Program-made: the position numbers and the translations under genes
Assembly: GCA_001970955.1 (NCBI GenBank)
Contig: MPUH01001084.1
Coordinates: 1-24,490, forward strand
Direction of reading: 5' to 3'
DNA from: Stentor coeruleus
Taxonomy: Eukaryota; Ciliophora; Heterotrichea; Heterotrichida; Stentoridae
Length of the DNA: 24,490 nt
Notes under the pieces: generated by a model
What the model was told of the DNA's origin: nothing
Database searches by the model: none
The model's input: only the letters and a program-made list of their open reading frames with translations
Shown here: piece after piece, positions 16,509-24,490 of the stretch
How the letters are laid out: each line of letters begins with the position of its first letter
How positions within the stretch are numbered: position 1 is the first letter of the stretch

Positions 16509-18412
16509 ATGGAGCTTAAAAGCTTAGGTACTTGGAAACAATCAAATACAAGCGAATTGTTTTTTAATGATACAGATAAGAAGTTCTTTATAAAGGATGG
16601 AAGAAGGATTTTAGTATTTGATAATGACATATGGGTTTTAGCTACAGAATTAGGGGGTTTTTNAATGACATATGGGTTTTAGCTACAGAATTAGGGGGTT
16701 TTTCTAATATTTCCTTTAAAAAAGCTGGTCTCAGCCCAAACAAAAGTTTTTTTTGTTATCTTATATCGGATAGTGAGCTTGTAAGGTTTATATAGAATGT
16801 TATGAATATAGATACTAAAGAATCATTAGTGATTAAAGGAGGAAAAACTAGGATTGTCCTTGGTTTTGCCCTTTTAGGAGAAAAATCCATGTTTTGTGAT
16901 ATGTTTATGGTCACATGTTTCGGTATTGACTTTTATAAAATCACTGAAAAGCCTTTAAAAGTCTCTAATGTCCGAGGATATCAGTTCCCCATATCAGATT
17001 TCTGGTTCGACTCTGAAGAAGGGATTTTAGTGACACATAATCCCAACACTTTAGAAATTACCCCTTTTTTTATCTATCAAGGACGTGGAGCTAAATACTT
17101 CCAAGGTCCAAGTTTTAATCTAAGCCAAAAATACTTCGACAACGGTTTCTTCCCAAGTTTACATTCAGACAACCTCTCTGAAATCCCAATCCAACCACTC
17201 GATAAATCTCAATTACTTTTATCCAAAATCTATGATTCAAATTATCTCTTAAATCTTGATGGTATCAGAGGTATCCTTCATCTATATAAAATCGAACAAG
17301 ATGCTCCATCTTCAGTTTCATATACAATAAAACTGAAACCAGGTGGAGTTTCACTTCGAGTCATAGACAATCTTATAATAATCCACAATTATGGTCCTCA
17401 AGAAAGCTATATTTATGATATCAAAAAACATGTTGATGCTGAGAAATGTATGGTTTTAGTCAAACATAGAGGTTTACTTAATCCTGACAACGAAAATTTT
17501 CAAGTCCAACACAATAGTGAAATCGATCCTCATTTCTTGATTATAAATAAAGATATTTATATTGACCCAATAGAAAAACGTATTTTGGTTTTACAAATAG
17601 ATGTAGGAAATCTTATTAAGGATTATCCAGATCCTATAGAATCAGTGCTTTTTTTGCTTAGAAGAGACCGATCGTTATTTTTGGCTTATAAGATTTTATG
17701 TCAATGTTTAGAAAAGAGAATACAAATTAAGGTTTTAACATCATTTTTCAATGTGACTAATAGTGTTTATAAAGAAACAGCGATGATGAGGAAAAGTCAG
17801 AAACGCGCTGAAATACCCCAGGGGACATGGAAAAACGAGGTACAAAGCCCAAGAAAAAGCGAAAGGTCAGAAAAACAACTGAAATCCTCTTGGGGAATGA
17901 CGATACTTTTGCAATCCGAAGTTTTTCTCCACGTTTTTAAACCTTTTTACAAAAGCAAAATCGATTATCTTTACCTTTCCCAAGTCCTTCTTGCTTATAT
18001 ATATTCACTTATCACTCAAGATCTTCATGTGCATATAAGCCATCATTATTTGTTATTGAAAACCCTCATTAAATTGAAAAATTTCCCTTTAATCAATAGT
18101 CTTATTGAGTATAAGATGATAGGAAACAACACAGAAATTGGACTTATGTTATGTTCCCTTGAGAATGGTATTGAAAAATACCCTGAGCTTTTTAATATAG
18201 GTTTAGACATGTTATATGTTCTTAAAGATTACCCGAATATCGTCAAGGTGTTGATCCAAAAAGGTGACCTTTTTGAAGCTCTTGGGCTTATAAAAACTTA
18301 TGATTTTGAATATGACGAAAGGGCCTTAAAGGAAAAAGCTCAAGAACTTGGCTATGAAGAAGTTTTTAATGATACTTTGACTGAGGTTGAGGGTAAAAAC
18401 AAAGACCCATAA
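16509..18412 (+). CDS. RMC1: RMC1 homologue (Mic1 domain; Mon1-Ccz1 Rab7-GEF subunit); two exons, damaged by an assembly duplication
   Basis: Exon 1 (16509-16780) is interrupted by a 40-nt duplication plus one N (16663-16703), which shifts the frame. Collapsing it gives 77 codons. A 15-nt intron (16781-16795) then joins exon 2 (16796-18412), for a total of 615 residues. The N-terminal ~370 residues are beta-rich and fit the RMC1 propeller; VIDNLIIIHNYGPQESYIYDIK is very close to the animal counterpart in layout. The C-terminus (HISHHYLLLKTLIKL, GLMLCSLENGIEKYPELF, LDMLYVLKDYPNIVKVLIQK) is the Mic1 domain. RMC1 (Bulli in flies) is the third subunit of the Mon1-Ccz1 complex that activates Rab7 on late endosomes. 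Start context aataaATG supports 16509. Residues ~385-420 form a charged linker. It starts 8 nt after SF-assemblin. Confidence 0.88.
16623..16703. repeat. 40-nt exact duplication around a single N inside RMC1 exon 1
   Basis: 16623-16662 equals 16664-16703 with the N at 16663. The 41-nt excess is not a multiple of three, so as assembled it breaks RMC1 after 51 codons. Deleting one copy restores the frame exactly into the phase-0 intron. Confidence 0.93.
16781..16795 (+). other. 15-nt intron of RMC1
   Basis: Sequence gtaaggtttatatag, phase 0. It contains an in-frame TAG; removing it fuses exon 1 to the long downstream frame. Confidence 0.88.
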
Positions 18413-18433
18413 CTGTATTAGATTATTAAACTA

Positions 18434-19405
18434 ATGAGGGAAAAAAAAAATATACAGGAAAAAGATAAAGAATTGGAGGAAAGTAGGAAGAACTACTTTG
18501 AAGAGTCGAAATTCGATGCAAAAAACCAAAAGTATGGGCTTTTTTCTTTTTCAGGCACCCTAGCAATATCAGAAACCCCGTATTTCACTAAAACTTTGTC
18601 TAAGAAAAACAGTGAAGGTAAAATCCCTGTAAAACCAAAGAATTTTTTAACCCGGCCGCTTAGACGTGGAAAGACCCCGGATGTGTATTTTTCGAATCCT
18701 GGTTATCAATCAGATTCTGTATTATTAAAAACTAAAGACTTAAAAAACACATCAAAACCTTCAACTGCAGAAACTATTGAGGTACCATGGAAACCTGGAG
18801 GAGTTAAACGTGAAAAACCTAGTTCTTATCCTTATAAATCTGAAGAACCAGTTAAAAGACCTAGTAGAAAAGGTCCGGATGGGATGATTGAGTTAGGTTT
18901 AAGGAATTTATATACTAGTCCTCCTAAAACTGGTTCAGGGATTACAACACCAGGTGTACTTATTGGGGGGAATAAATTTGATTATATGTCTGAACCTTAT
19001 GACCGTAAACACAAAATCCTACAAGAAGAAATCAAAAAGGACAAAGAAAAACGATTAGGACGTCCTTTTAAATCGCCTAACCCAACTGGGCGGAACTTTT
19101 CCAACAATATTCAAACTTATGGGGATTTTCCTGTAAAAAAACGTATTAGAAGATCAGCATCAGTTAATTATTATAAGCATGAAGTACCTTTTTTACCTAA
19201 TAGTCCTGGAAAAATCGGTGCTACTATAGGTAAATTCCCAGAACATATTCCTGATCCTTTAACATTCCCAAAAAGAAAAGGACCTTCAGAAGAAATACCT
19301 TGGAAACATACTACAATGTTTAGGTCTAGACCTACACCTTCAATTTCTTATTCAACAACTAATCTTCGTGCTGAATATAAAGTTCTCAGGAAGAGAATTA
19401 GATAA
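18434..19405 (+). CDS. CFAP96: CFAP96 (C4orf47-like) ciliary microtubule protein
   Basis: A 323-residue basic protein with no membrane segment. Features shared with CFAP96/C4orf47 in the same order: an early YGLFSFSG segment, LRNLYTSPPKTGSG followed by GVLIGGNKFDYMSEPYD, then QEEIKKDKEKRLGRPFKSPNP, an SPGKIGATIGKFPEHIPDP segment, and FRSRPTPSIS near the end. Length is close to the roughly 310 residues I recall for animal orthologues. CFAP96 is described as a cilium- and centrosome-associated protein; in this family the disordered, proline- and lysine-rich sequence fits binding along microtubules. The ~30-residue N-terminal extension is rich in K and E. It starts 21 nt after the RMC1 stop and ends in TAA, 22 nt before the next gene. 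Confidence 0.87.
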   Translation: MREKKNIQEKDKELEESRKNYFEESKFDAKNQKYGLFSFSGTLAISETPYFTKTLSKKNSEGKIPVKPKNFLTRPLRRGKTPDVYFSNPGYQSDSVLLKTKDLKNTSKPSTAETIEVPWKPGGVKREKPSSYPYKSEEPVKRPSRKGPDGMIELGLRNLYTSPPKTGSGITTPGVLIGGNKFDYMSEPYDRKHKILQEEIKKDKEKRLGRPFKSPNPTGRNFSNNIQTYGDFPVKKRIRRSASVNYYKHEVPFLPNSPGKIGATIGKFPEHIPDPLTFPKRKGPSEEIPWKHTTMFRSRPTPSISYSTTNLRAEYKVLRKRIR

Positions 19406-19427
19406 ATTGAGTTCATTTTAATATTTT

Positions 19428-20156
19428 ATGGCTAAGGAAAGTTTTGTAATTAAAAACCTTTTGGGGGCTAGTCCTGCTTTTACTTGTGAAAGTAGGATTT
19501 TCGACTCGATTTCAGAAAGGTTTAAACCTGGGTCGGTAACTTCCCCATTTGTTAATACCCAGTATGTTGCTTCACCTTTGTTAGGGGAGACTATGCAAGG
19601 AGAAATGCGAAGGTTTAAAAAAGGTTCAAAAGAACTAAATATCCCAAGATGGTGTGTGCTGACATCATCTACTTTTAAATACTACAAAAACCAGTTTTCT
19701 GCAATGTGCGAAGATAAACCTTTATATACTATACCAACGGCTCTAATAACTAGTGTTAAAGCAATAAGCAAACACAATGAATATGTTTTAGAAATAATAA
19801 CAGGTGAAGATGAAATAACAACAACACCAATGACTACAAAAATTTATACAAAATCAACAGTCTCATTAGCTACTGAAAAACATTTGTTAAATAAACCTCG
19901 GCATTTAAATCCAAAGCTTGGGAAATGCACAAAGCCAACTATCAGAGCTATGTGTATGGCAAATCCTAATAAAAAACTTGTAAAAAGCTCGAGCACTGTA
20001 AGAAATAATAGGAATTCATGGACAAGTAGAGAAAATATGATGTATATGACTGAAGAAAGATTGATTTTTTTCGTGACTAATAAAGATGAGTGGGAAAAGT
20101 GGCAAAGATCGTTTAGAGTTGTTGCTAAAGTTGAAGTGACGAAGGGGAATAATTAA
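19428..20156 (+). CDS. PH-domain protein with a large insertion in the domain
   Basis: A 242-residue protein. Residues ~56-125 read as the first strands of a PH domain: GEMRRFKKGSKELNIPRWCVL, FKYYKNQF, then PLYTIPTALITSVKAI and YVLEIIT. The last strand and closing helix appear at ~207-235 (MTEERLIFFVTNKDEWEKWQRSFR). Between them lie about 80 polar residues rich in K, T, N and M, so this is a PH fold split by a loop. The N-terminal 55 residues have no recognised motif. PH domains bind phosphoinositides or proteins; no catalytic domain is attached, so this may be a small membrane adaptor (inference). It is last in the four-gene block, stop TAA, followed by a G-rich, C-poor trailer. Confidence 0.8.
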   Translation: MAKESFVIKNLLGASPAFTCESRIFDSISERFKPGSVTSPFVNTQYVASPLLGETMQGEMRRFKKGSKELNIPRWCVLTSSTFKYYKNQFSAMCEDKPLYTIPTALITSVKAISKHNEYVLEIITGEDEITTTPMTTKIYTKSTVSLATEKHLLNKPRHLNPKLGKCTKPTIRAMCMANPNKKLVKSSSTVRNNRNSWTSRENMMYMTEERLIFFVTNKDEWEKWQRSFRVVAKVEVTKGNN

Positions 20157-22245
20157 TGATTATGGATTTTTATTAGATTTTTTTTGGAGTTTGGAGATGG
20201 GTATAAGATTTTTACCTTTTGGGAATAGGTTTTATGGATTGAAGAGAATATAATACTTTAATGTTAGAAATTGGTTGATGATTTGATTAAGAGGATTAAT
20301 TAATATAGGTTGGTGATAAGCAATATATGTATAGAAGTTTTTTTAGATTGAATAATTAAAGGGAAATTCAAATTTGTGATTATTTTATGATGATTTAAGA
20401 TGAAAAACTTTAAGCTAGGGACTTTATCTTTTCAATAAGAAAAGTTGTTGTGTTGCAGATTGGTTACAGAAGAAAAAGTTAGGAAAATAATTTTTGGTAG
20501 GGTTTTACAAGGGAGAATTTTAAATAGAATGTGTATACTCAATTGCATAATTCAATAAGAGATTAGTAATCAATATAATGCTTTTTTAGTCAATAATAAG
20601 AGATGAGATTTTAGAAGTTTGCTTTTGATTGATCAGTTTTTAATCTTTTATTGAGAATAAAATATCATTTAAGCTTTTTTAACTTTTATTATTGTTTTAT
20701 TAAACATATAGAATATCTTTGCAATAGTATAATCAAGAATTAAGATGTTTAATAAGGTTTTTTAAGAGAGTAAATGAGTTGAGCTAATTTTTGCATTTTT
20801 CAAGATTAAGATTGTATATTTTCTATAGAGAAGATTTGATAAAAAAAGGTAAAGTATATTTTTTGAATAAATATAGGAACTAATGCGCTTCAGTAAAATA
20901 TAATTTTTAGGTTATGCAAGATTTATAAAGAAATTTTCAGATAATTTTATGCTTTTGATACTCTAGTTTCTGATTGTGTATATTTTAATGATTTTAGCTT
21001 TATTATGATTGACTTTTAGTAAGATTTATTGATAATTTTAAGCCTTTGAAGAACAAATTTTATGCTCTAACTAAATATACAAGTAAATCAATCTAATTCC
21101 TTTAATAATTATTTGCATATCATCTAAGTTTATATAGTCTTGCATCTAAAATTCTTCAAATTCCAAAATTTGGTTTCTCAAATATCCTCTAATCTAAGAT
21201 ATGCACTATTATTCATTGAATACACTATCAAGCTTTCTTATAAAATAAAAGCATCAAAATCACTAAGATATAGAATCAATATTAACTAGATTCTTTTAAA
21301 TTAGGCAATTCATCTTTTATACCTTGAATTACATAGAGATTTTTCTTTAGTATTCACCAAGATAAAATTTAGTTCGAGATACTTTAGCTTTTTCTTTTAA
21401 GTAGATACTCTTGAATTAGTAGTATATAAGCTCCATACGCTTTCTTTAAGAATCAGTGAATTTCTACAATTCAATACCTGAAATTCTAATTTTTCCAATT
21501 CATCAAGCCTCACTTCAAAAAATTGAAGGGTTATAACTAAACACAACCAAAAATTGCTTGAATAGTTTTATATATCTTTAAAGCACTAGAATCTGGAAAA
21601 ATGCTTTTCGATTACCTTGGAATAAGTTTTACAAATTTTTTATTCTAAAGGCTTGAGGCAGAAGAATTTTGATGCTATGGTATATACAATTTTCATGAAG
21701 GCTTATCATAACAGAACATTTTGATTGCAAGGCTGAGCTTATTTGTCGCTTGAAGCAAAGATCAAAAATTTGATTGCCTGATTTTCTTTACTCTTGATGC
21801 ACTAGCAAACTTTCAAAGAAGCTATAACACATTAAGATTGTCAGATTTACACTATATTAAAAGACAGGAATAAGTGGGGCTGTCTTTTATAAAGCTGAGA
21901 AATACTCAATTTCTAAGTGAAGTGGAGTTCAGTGATGTACAGGTAAAGACTTGCACAAAGTATAGTAAAAAACTACTCAAAAAAAAACAATGAAAATTTA
22001 CAGATCTTATGAATCCAGCTGATGATTTTAATTGATTTTTCAGCTATGTTTAGACTTTATCTATGCAGTTTATAGTTTAGGCAATTTAACTTATATATAA
22101 ACTAAAAAACTTGACATATATACTCTAAGTCATCATAAAACTCTAAATCTTCAATTCTAATATAAGCTAGCAGCTTAATATCTCAATATCCTCCCTCTAA
22201 GGTAGAGAAAATTTAAATTTTCCCTTGAGTTTTAATGGTCTATAA
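20157..22245. other. 2.1-kb gene-poor region
   Basis: No coding frame of note, tRNA or long repeat found. 20157 to ~20880 is G-biased and C-poor on the plus strand, as expected downstream of the PH gene. From ~21060 to 21500 the bias turns to C. One perfect hairpin, a 10-bp stem with a 12-nt loop (21858-21889, taaaagacag paired with ctgtctttta), might mark a non-coding RNA but is not diagnostic. The sequence just before the next gene is not G-free, unlike most leaders here. Confidence 0.6.
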
Positions 22246-24375
22246 ATGGAAGATTCTTGTCTTTCCGAGGGCTGTAAAAACCCTCCAAAATATTCATGTA
22301 TTTGCGACAGGACTCTTAACATGTGCGAATATCACATTAAACAGCACAAGGAAATCGGGGGAACTCACAGTCAAATACCTAGTCAAGCAGAAGCCAGAAG
22401 AATTCATGATCTTACTCATCAAAATATGTCACAACTTTTTAAGATTTCATCTAAGACCCTTGTTGCAGGAAAGCAAATGTTTCAAGAAATCTGTAACAAG
22501 CTATGCAAAATCACTGATGAATTGGCTTCAAGACAGACGGCTTTGATAAACATTGAAAAGGATATTACAGAAAAAGGAGACTATAAAGTGAGATTCAAAA
22601 GCACTGAAGAATTCCATAAGATAATTGAAAATTACTTTAGCGATTCAGATACTACTATTGATTTCGCCATATTTTCGGAAAAGTTTAATGAAATAAGTGA
22701 GAGAATTGAGATAAATAACGGATATCTCAAATTAGTGGCTGATAAAAACTCTGATGAAAAAGAAAGGCTAGAGTCAGAATTAAAAAAAATGAAGATAGAG
22801 AGCGAATCTGAAAGGAAAGCCCTTGAGAAAAGACTTGAAGACATCAGCGACTTAGTTAAAAAATTAGCTTTTAAAGAACAAGTTTGTAGCCTTGAAAAAG
22901 ACTCAAAAGACCTTAAAACTAAAGTTGAGGAGCTTAATAGAAAATCTGAACAGCATAATCAAGCCATTGAAATCACTAAAAAATTTACAAATGAGCAGAA
23001 AAAAGAAATCGAAACTCAAAGCAAAAGTATTACTGATTATTGCCATAAAGCATTCAATGAAATGACAATAAATCACTCTGAGTTCGAAAAAAAAGCCGAA
23101 AGCCAAATCAGCGAGTCAAAAATTTTTTTCACAGATTTATTCAGCAAGACAGCTGCAGAAAATACTAATAATCTCTTGGCGGAAGTCACTAAAATAAATA
23201 AAATCTTAGAAGATGAGCTAAATAATATTAAAAAGATTCAAGATAAGTTCGAAAATGATTTTAGAGAAAAAAGTGATAAGAATACTGCAATTCTGGAAGC
23301 TGAAATCGTAAGAATTAATAAATTCTTTGAGGAAAAGTCTAATAATTTTGAAGAAACTAATAACCGCTTTCAAAAAAAAATAAACGAAGATTTAGATAAA
23401 AAAGATAAAAGCCTTGTAAAAAAAATTGAAAGTATAAATAAACTCTTGGAAGATGAGTTTAAAAAAACTAAGAAGCTCTGCTCAGGCTTTAACCTCAAAT
23501 TCAAAGAAATTTTTGAAAAAAATGCTAAAGAAATCCAGGAAAAAATAGTTGGAATGGAAAATAAAATTGAGAATGTTAAAGAGTTTCAAAATGATTTGAT
23601 TTCAAAATTAAATCAAAAATGTGAAAAGAATGATTCTATTCTCAAAGCTGAAATCGTAAAAATTGATAAACTTTTTGAGGATAAGTCTAATAAATTTGAA
23701 GAATCTAATAGCCGCTTTCAAAAAAAAATAGATGAAGATTTAGATAAAAAAGATAAAAGCCTTGAGGAAAAACATAAAAGTATAAATAAACTCTTGGAAG
23801 ATGAGTTTAAAAAAACTAAGGAAAAAATAGTTGGAATGGAAAATAAAATTGAGAATGTTAAAGAATTCCAAAATGGTTTGATTTCAAAATTAAATCAAAA
23901 AAGTGAAGACCTTAGCAATAAAATAAACAGTCTTGAGATTAATCTCAGTGAGAATTCTAAAAATCATAAAGAAAATATAGATGATATTAATAAGAGAATT
24001 AAAGAAGCTAATATTGATGCAGTAGAACAATTCAATCTTTTGAATGGAAACTGCAAAGAACTTTTAAAAAATATGAGTGTCGTCAATATAAATATGGATC
24101 TTTTGGAGCCAATTATAGAGAAAGAGAGACTCGAGAAAGAGAGACTCGAGAAAGAGAGACTCGAGAAAGAGAGACTCGAGAAAGAGAGACAAATGCTTAT
24201 AAAAACAAAATCACGTATGAAATATGCAGAGGAATTTAATAAAATGACACTTAATAATAAACGAGAAAATGCACGTGCTTTAAATTTACAAAATTTTTCA
24301 AATTATGATGATAGCGACACTAAAGAGATATTTATTTCGTATGATGGAAAATATATGTTTCTTTGTAAATTATAA
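22246..24375 (+). CDS. B-box-like zinc finger and long coiled-coil protein with internal repeats
   Basis: A 709-residue protein. The N-terminus is a B-box-like zinc finger: C10, C18-x-C20, C27-x2-H30-x3-H34 and H41 (KYSCICDRTLNMCEYHIKQH). Residues ~90-660 are a highly charged coiled coil rich in K and E. A block of about 64 residues (DNA 23281-23472) recurs at 23629-23820, and a second block (23539-23625) at 23821-23907. At 24118-24177 four exact 15-nt units encode EKERL repeats. The last ~15 residues (EIFISYDGKYMFLCKL) look like the first strands of a WD40-type blade that stops abruptly at TAA. The family (TRIM-like B-box plus coiled coil, often with a propeller) suggests a scaffold, but function is unknown. 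The C-terminus may be truncated. Confidence 0.85.
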   Translation: MEDSCLSEGCKNPPKYSCICDRTLNMCEYHIKQHKEIGGTHSQIPSQAEARRIHDLTHQNMSQLFKISSKTLVAGKQMFQEICNKLCKITDELASRQTALINIEKDITEKGDYKVRFKSTEEFHKIIENYFSDSDTTIDFAIFSEKFNEISERIEINNGYLKLVADKNSDEKERLESELKKMKIESESERKALEKRLEDISDLVKKLAFKEQVCSLEKDSKDLKTKVEELNRKSEQHNQAIEITKKFTNEQKKEIETQSKSITDYCHKAFNEMTINHSEFEKKAESQISESKIFFTDLFSKTAAENTNNLLAEVTKINKILEDELNNIKKIQDKFENDFREKSDKNTAILEAEIVRINKFFEEKSNNFEETNNRFQKKINEDLDKKDKSLVKKIESINKLLEDEFKKTKKLCSGFNLKFKEIFEKNAKEIQEKIVGMENKIENVKEFQNDLISKLNQKCEKNDSILKAEIVKIDKLFEDKSNKFEESNSRFQKKIDEDLDKKDKSLEEKHKSINKLLEDEFKKTKEKIVGMENKIENVKEFQNGLISKLNQKSEDLSNKINSLEINLSENSKNHKENIDDINKRIKEANIDAVEQFNLLNGNCKELLKNMSVVNINMDLLEPIIEKERLEKERLEKERLEKERLEKERQMLIKTKSRMKYAEEFNKMTLNNKRENARALNLQNFSNYDDSDTKEIFISYDGKYMFLCKL
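23281..23907 (+). repeat. Internal segmental duplication in the coiled coil
   Basis: 23281-23472 matches 23629-23820 (offset 348 nt, no length change), and 23539-23625 matches 23821-23907 (offset 282). The second copy is therefore the same segment lacking 66 nt between the two blocks. The reading frame is kept throughout. Confidence 0.9.
24118..24192 (+). repeat. 15-nt tandem repeat, four exact copies plus a partial fifth
   Basis: The unit gagaaagagagactc encodes EKERL and is repeated exactly at 24118-24177. A fifth copy (24178-24192) ends in caa instead of ctc. The identical third bases indicate recent slippage expansion; the copy number may vary between alleles or be mis-assembled. Confidence 0.95.
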
Positions 24376-24376
24376 G

Positions 24377-24430
24377 CAGATTGTAAAATCTAGACAGATT
24401 GTAAAATCTAGACAGATTGTAAAATCTAGC
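24377..24430 (+). repeat. 18-nt tandem repeat just past the B-box gene stop
   Basis: The unit cagattgtaaaatctaga occurs three times (the third ends in c). The period continues in weaker form to ~24470, with CAG recurring every 18 nt at 24377, 24395, 24413, 24431, 24449 and 24467. Each unit holds a 15-nt GT...AG stretch. Confidence 0.85.
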
Positions 24431-24490
24431 CAGATCGTATGCTTTAATCAGTTGGTATAGACTACTCAGGTATAATATAAAAAGGTAATA

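Noticed and set aside
16802..18412. RMC1 starting at the ATG at 16802
   Set aside because: A phase-0 intron and an upstream exon with a better start context extend the protein by 79 residues.
22235..22546. Overlapping 103-codon frame at the start of the B-box gene
   Set aside because: It has no domain pattern, while the other frame holds the zinc finger and continues for 709 codons.
1..24490. tRNA genes, rRNA or CRISPR arrays
   Set aside because: No T-loop/acceptor pattern, rRNA-like segment or spaced direct-repeat array was found by eye. A tRNA scan would be decisive.
1..24490. Whole window using TAA/TAG as glutamine codons
   Set aside because: Thirteen genes end at TAA or TAG, nearly all at sensible family boundaries, so these act as stops here. 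Only the decayed element and the terminal repeat array show in-frame TAR.

Overview
The window looks like macronuclear-type DNA of a heterotrich ciliate close to Stentor. The evidence is AT-rich sequence, short spacers between mostly intact genes, five 15- or 16-nt GT...AG introns that restore recognisable protein domains, TAA/TAG stops that end genes where their families should end, and several ciliary genes. The species is inferred, not proven.

Layout. 1-1280 holds the frameshifted 3' part of a non-LTR (LINE-like) retrotransposon. A LITAF-like membrane-protein gene (minus, 1335-1763) follows. Next is an ACAP-type BAR-PH-ArfGAP-ankyrin gene with three tiny introns (2733-4422), convergent with a SHIPPO/ODF3-like gene (minus, 4465-5757). 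A CFAP161-calcyphosin fusion (minus, 6391-7848) is divergent from an unrecognised gene (8460-9794), which is convergent with LAS1 (minus, 9850-10953). A TBC Rab-GAP gene (minus, 11339-12985) is divergent from a FYVE-like/STE20-type kinase gene (13793-15226). A tight head-to-tail block follows: SF-assemblin (15730-16500), RMC1 (16509-18412), CFAP96 (18434-19405) and a PH-domain gene (19428-20156), with gaps of only 8, 21 and 22 nt. After a 2.1-kb gene-poor stretch comes a B-box/coiled-coil gene (22246-24375) and a short repeat array at the edge.

Two themes recur. Cilium and basal-body proteins: SHIPPO, CFAP161-calcyphosin, SF-assemblin, CFAP96. Endomembrane and small-GTPase control: ArfGAP, TBC, RMC1 (Mon1-Ccz1/Rab7), FYVE kinase, LITAF. 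LAS1 is a pre-rRNA processing nuclease.

Two structural observations stand out. First, spacer DNA has a strong strand asymmetry: the sense strand is nearly G-free upstream of most genes (261 nt without one G before the kinase) and G-rich/C-poor downstream. The four-gene block has one such leader and one such trailer, which suggests a single transcription unit. Second, four single N bases each separate two copies of the same sequence. These look like unmerged contig overlaps, and they damage two genes.
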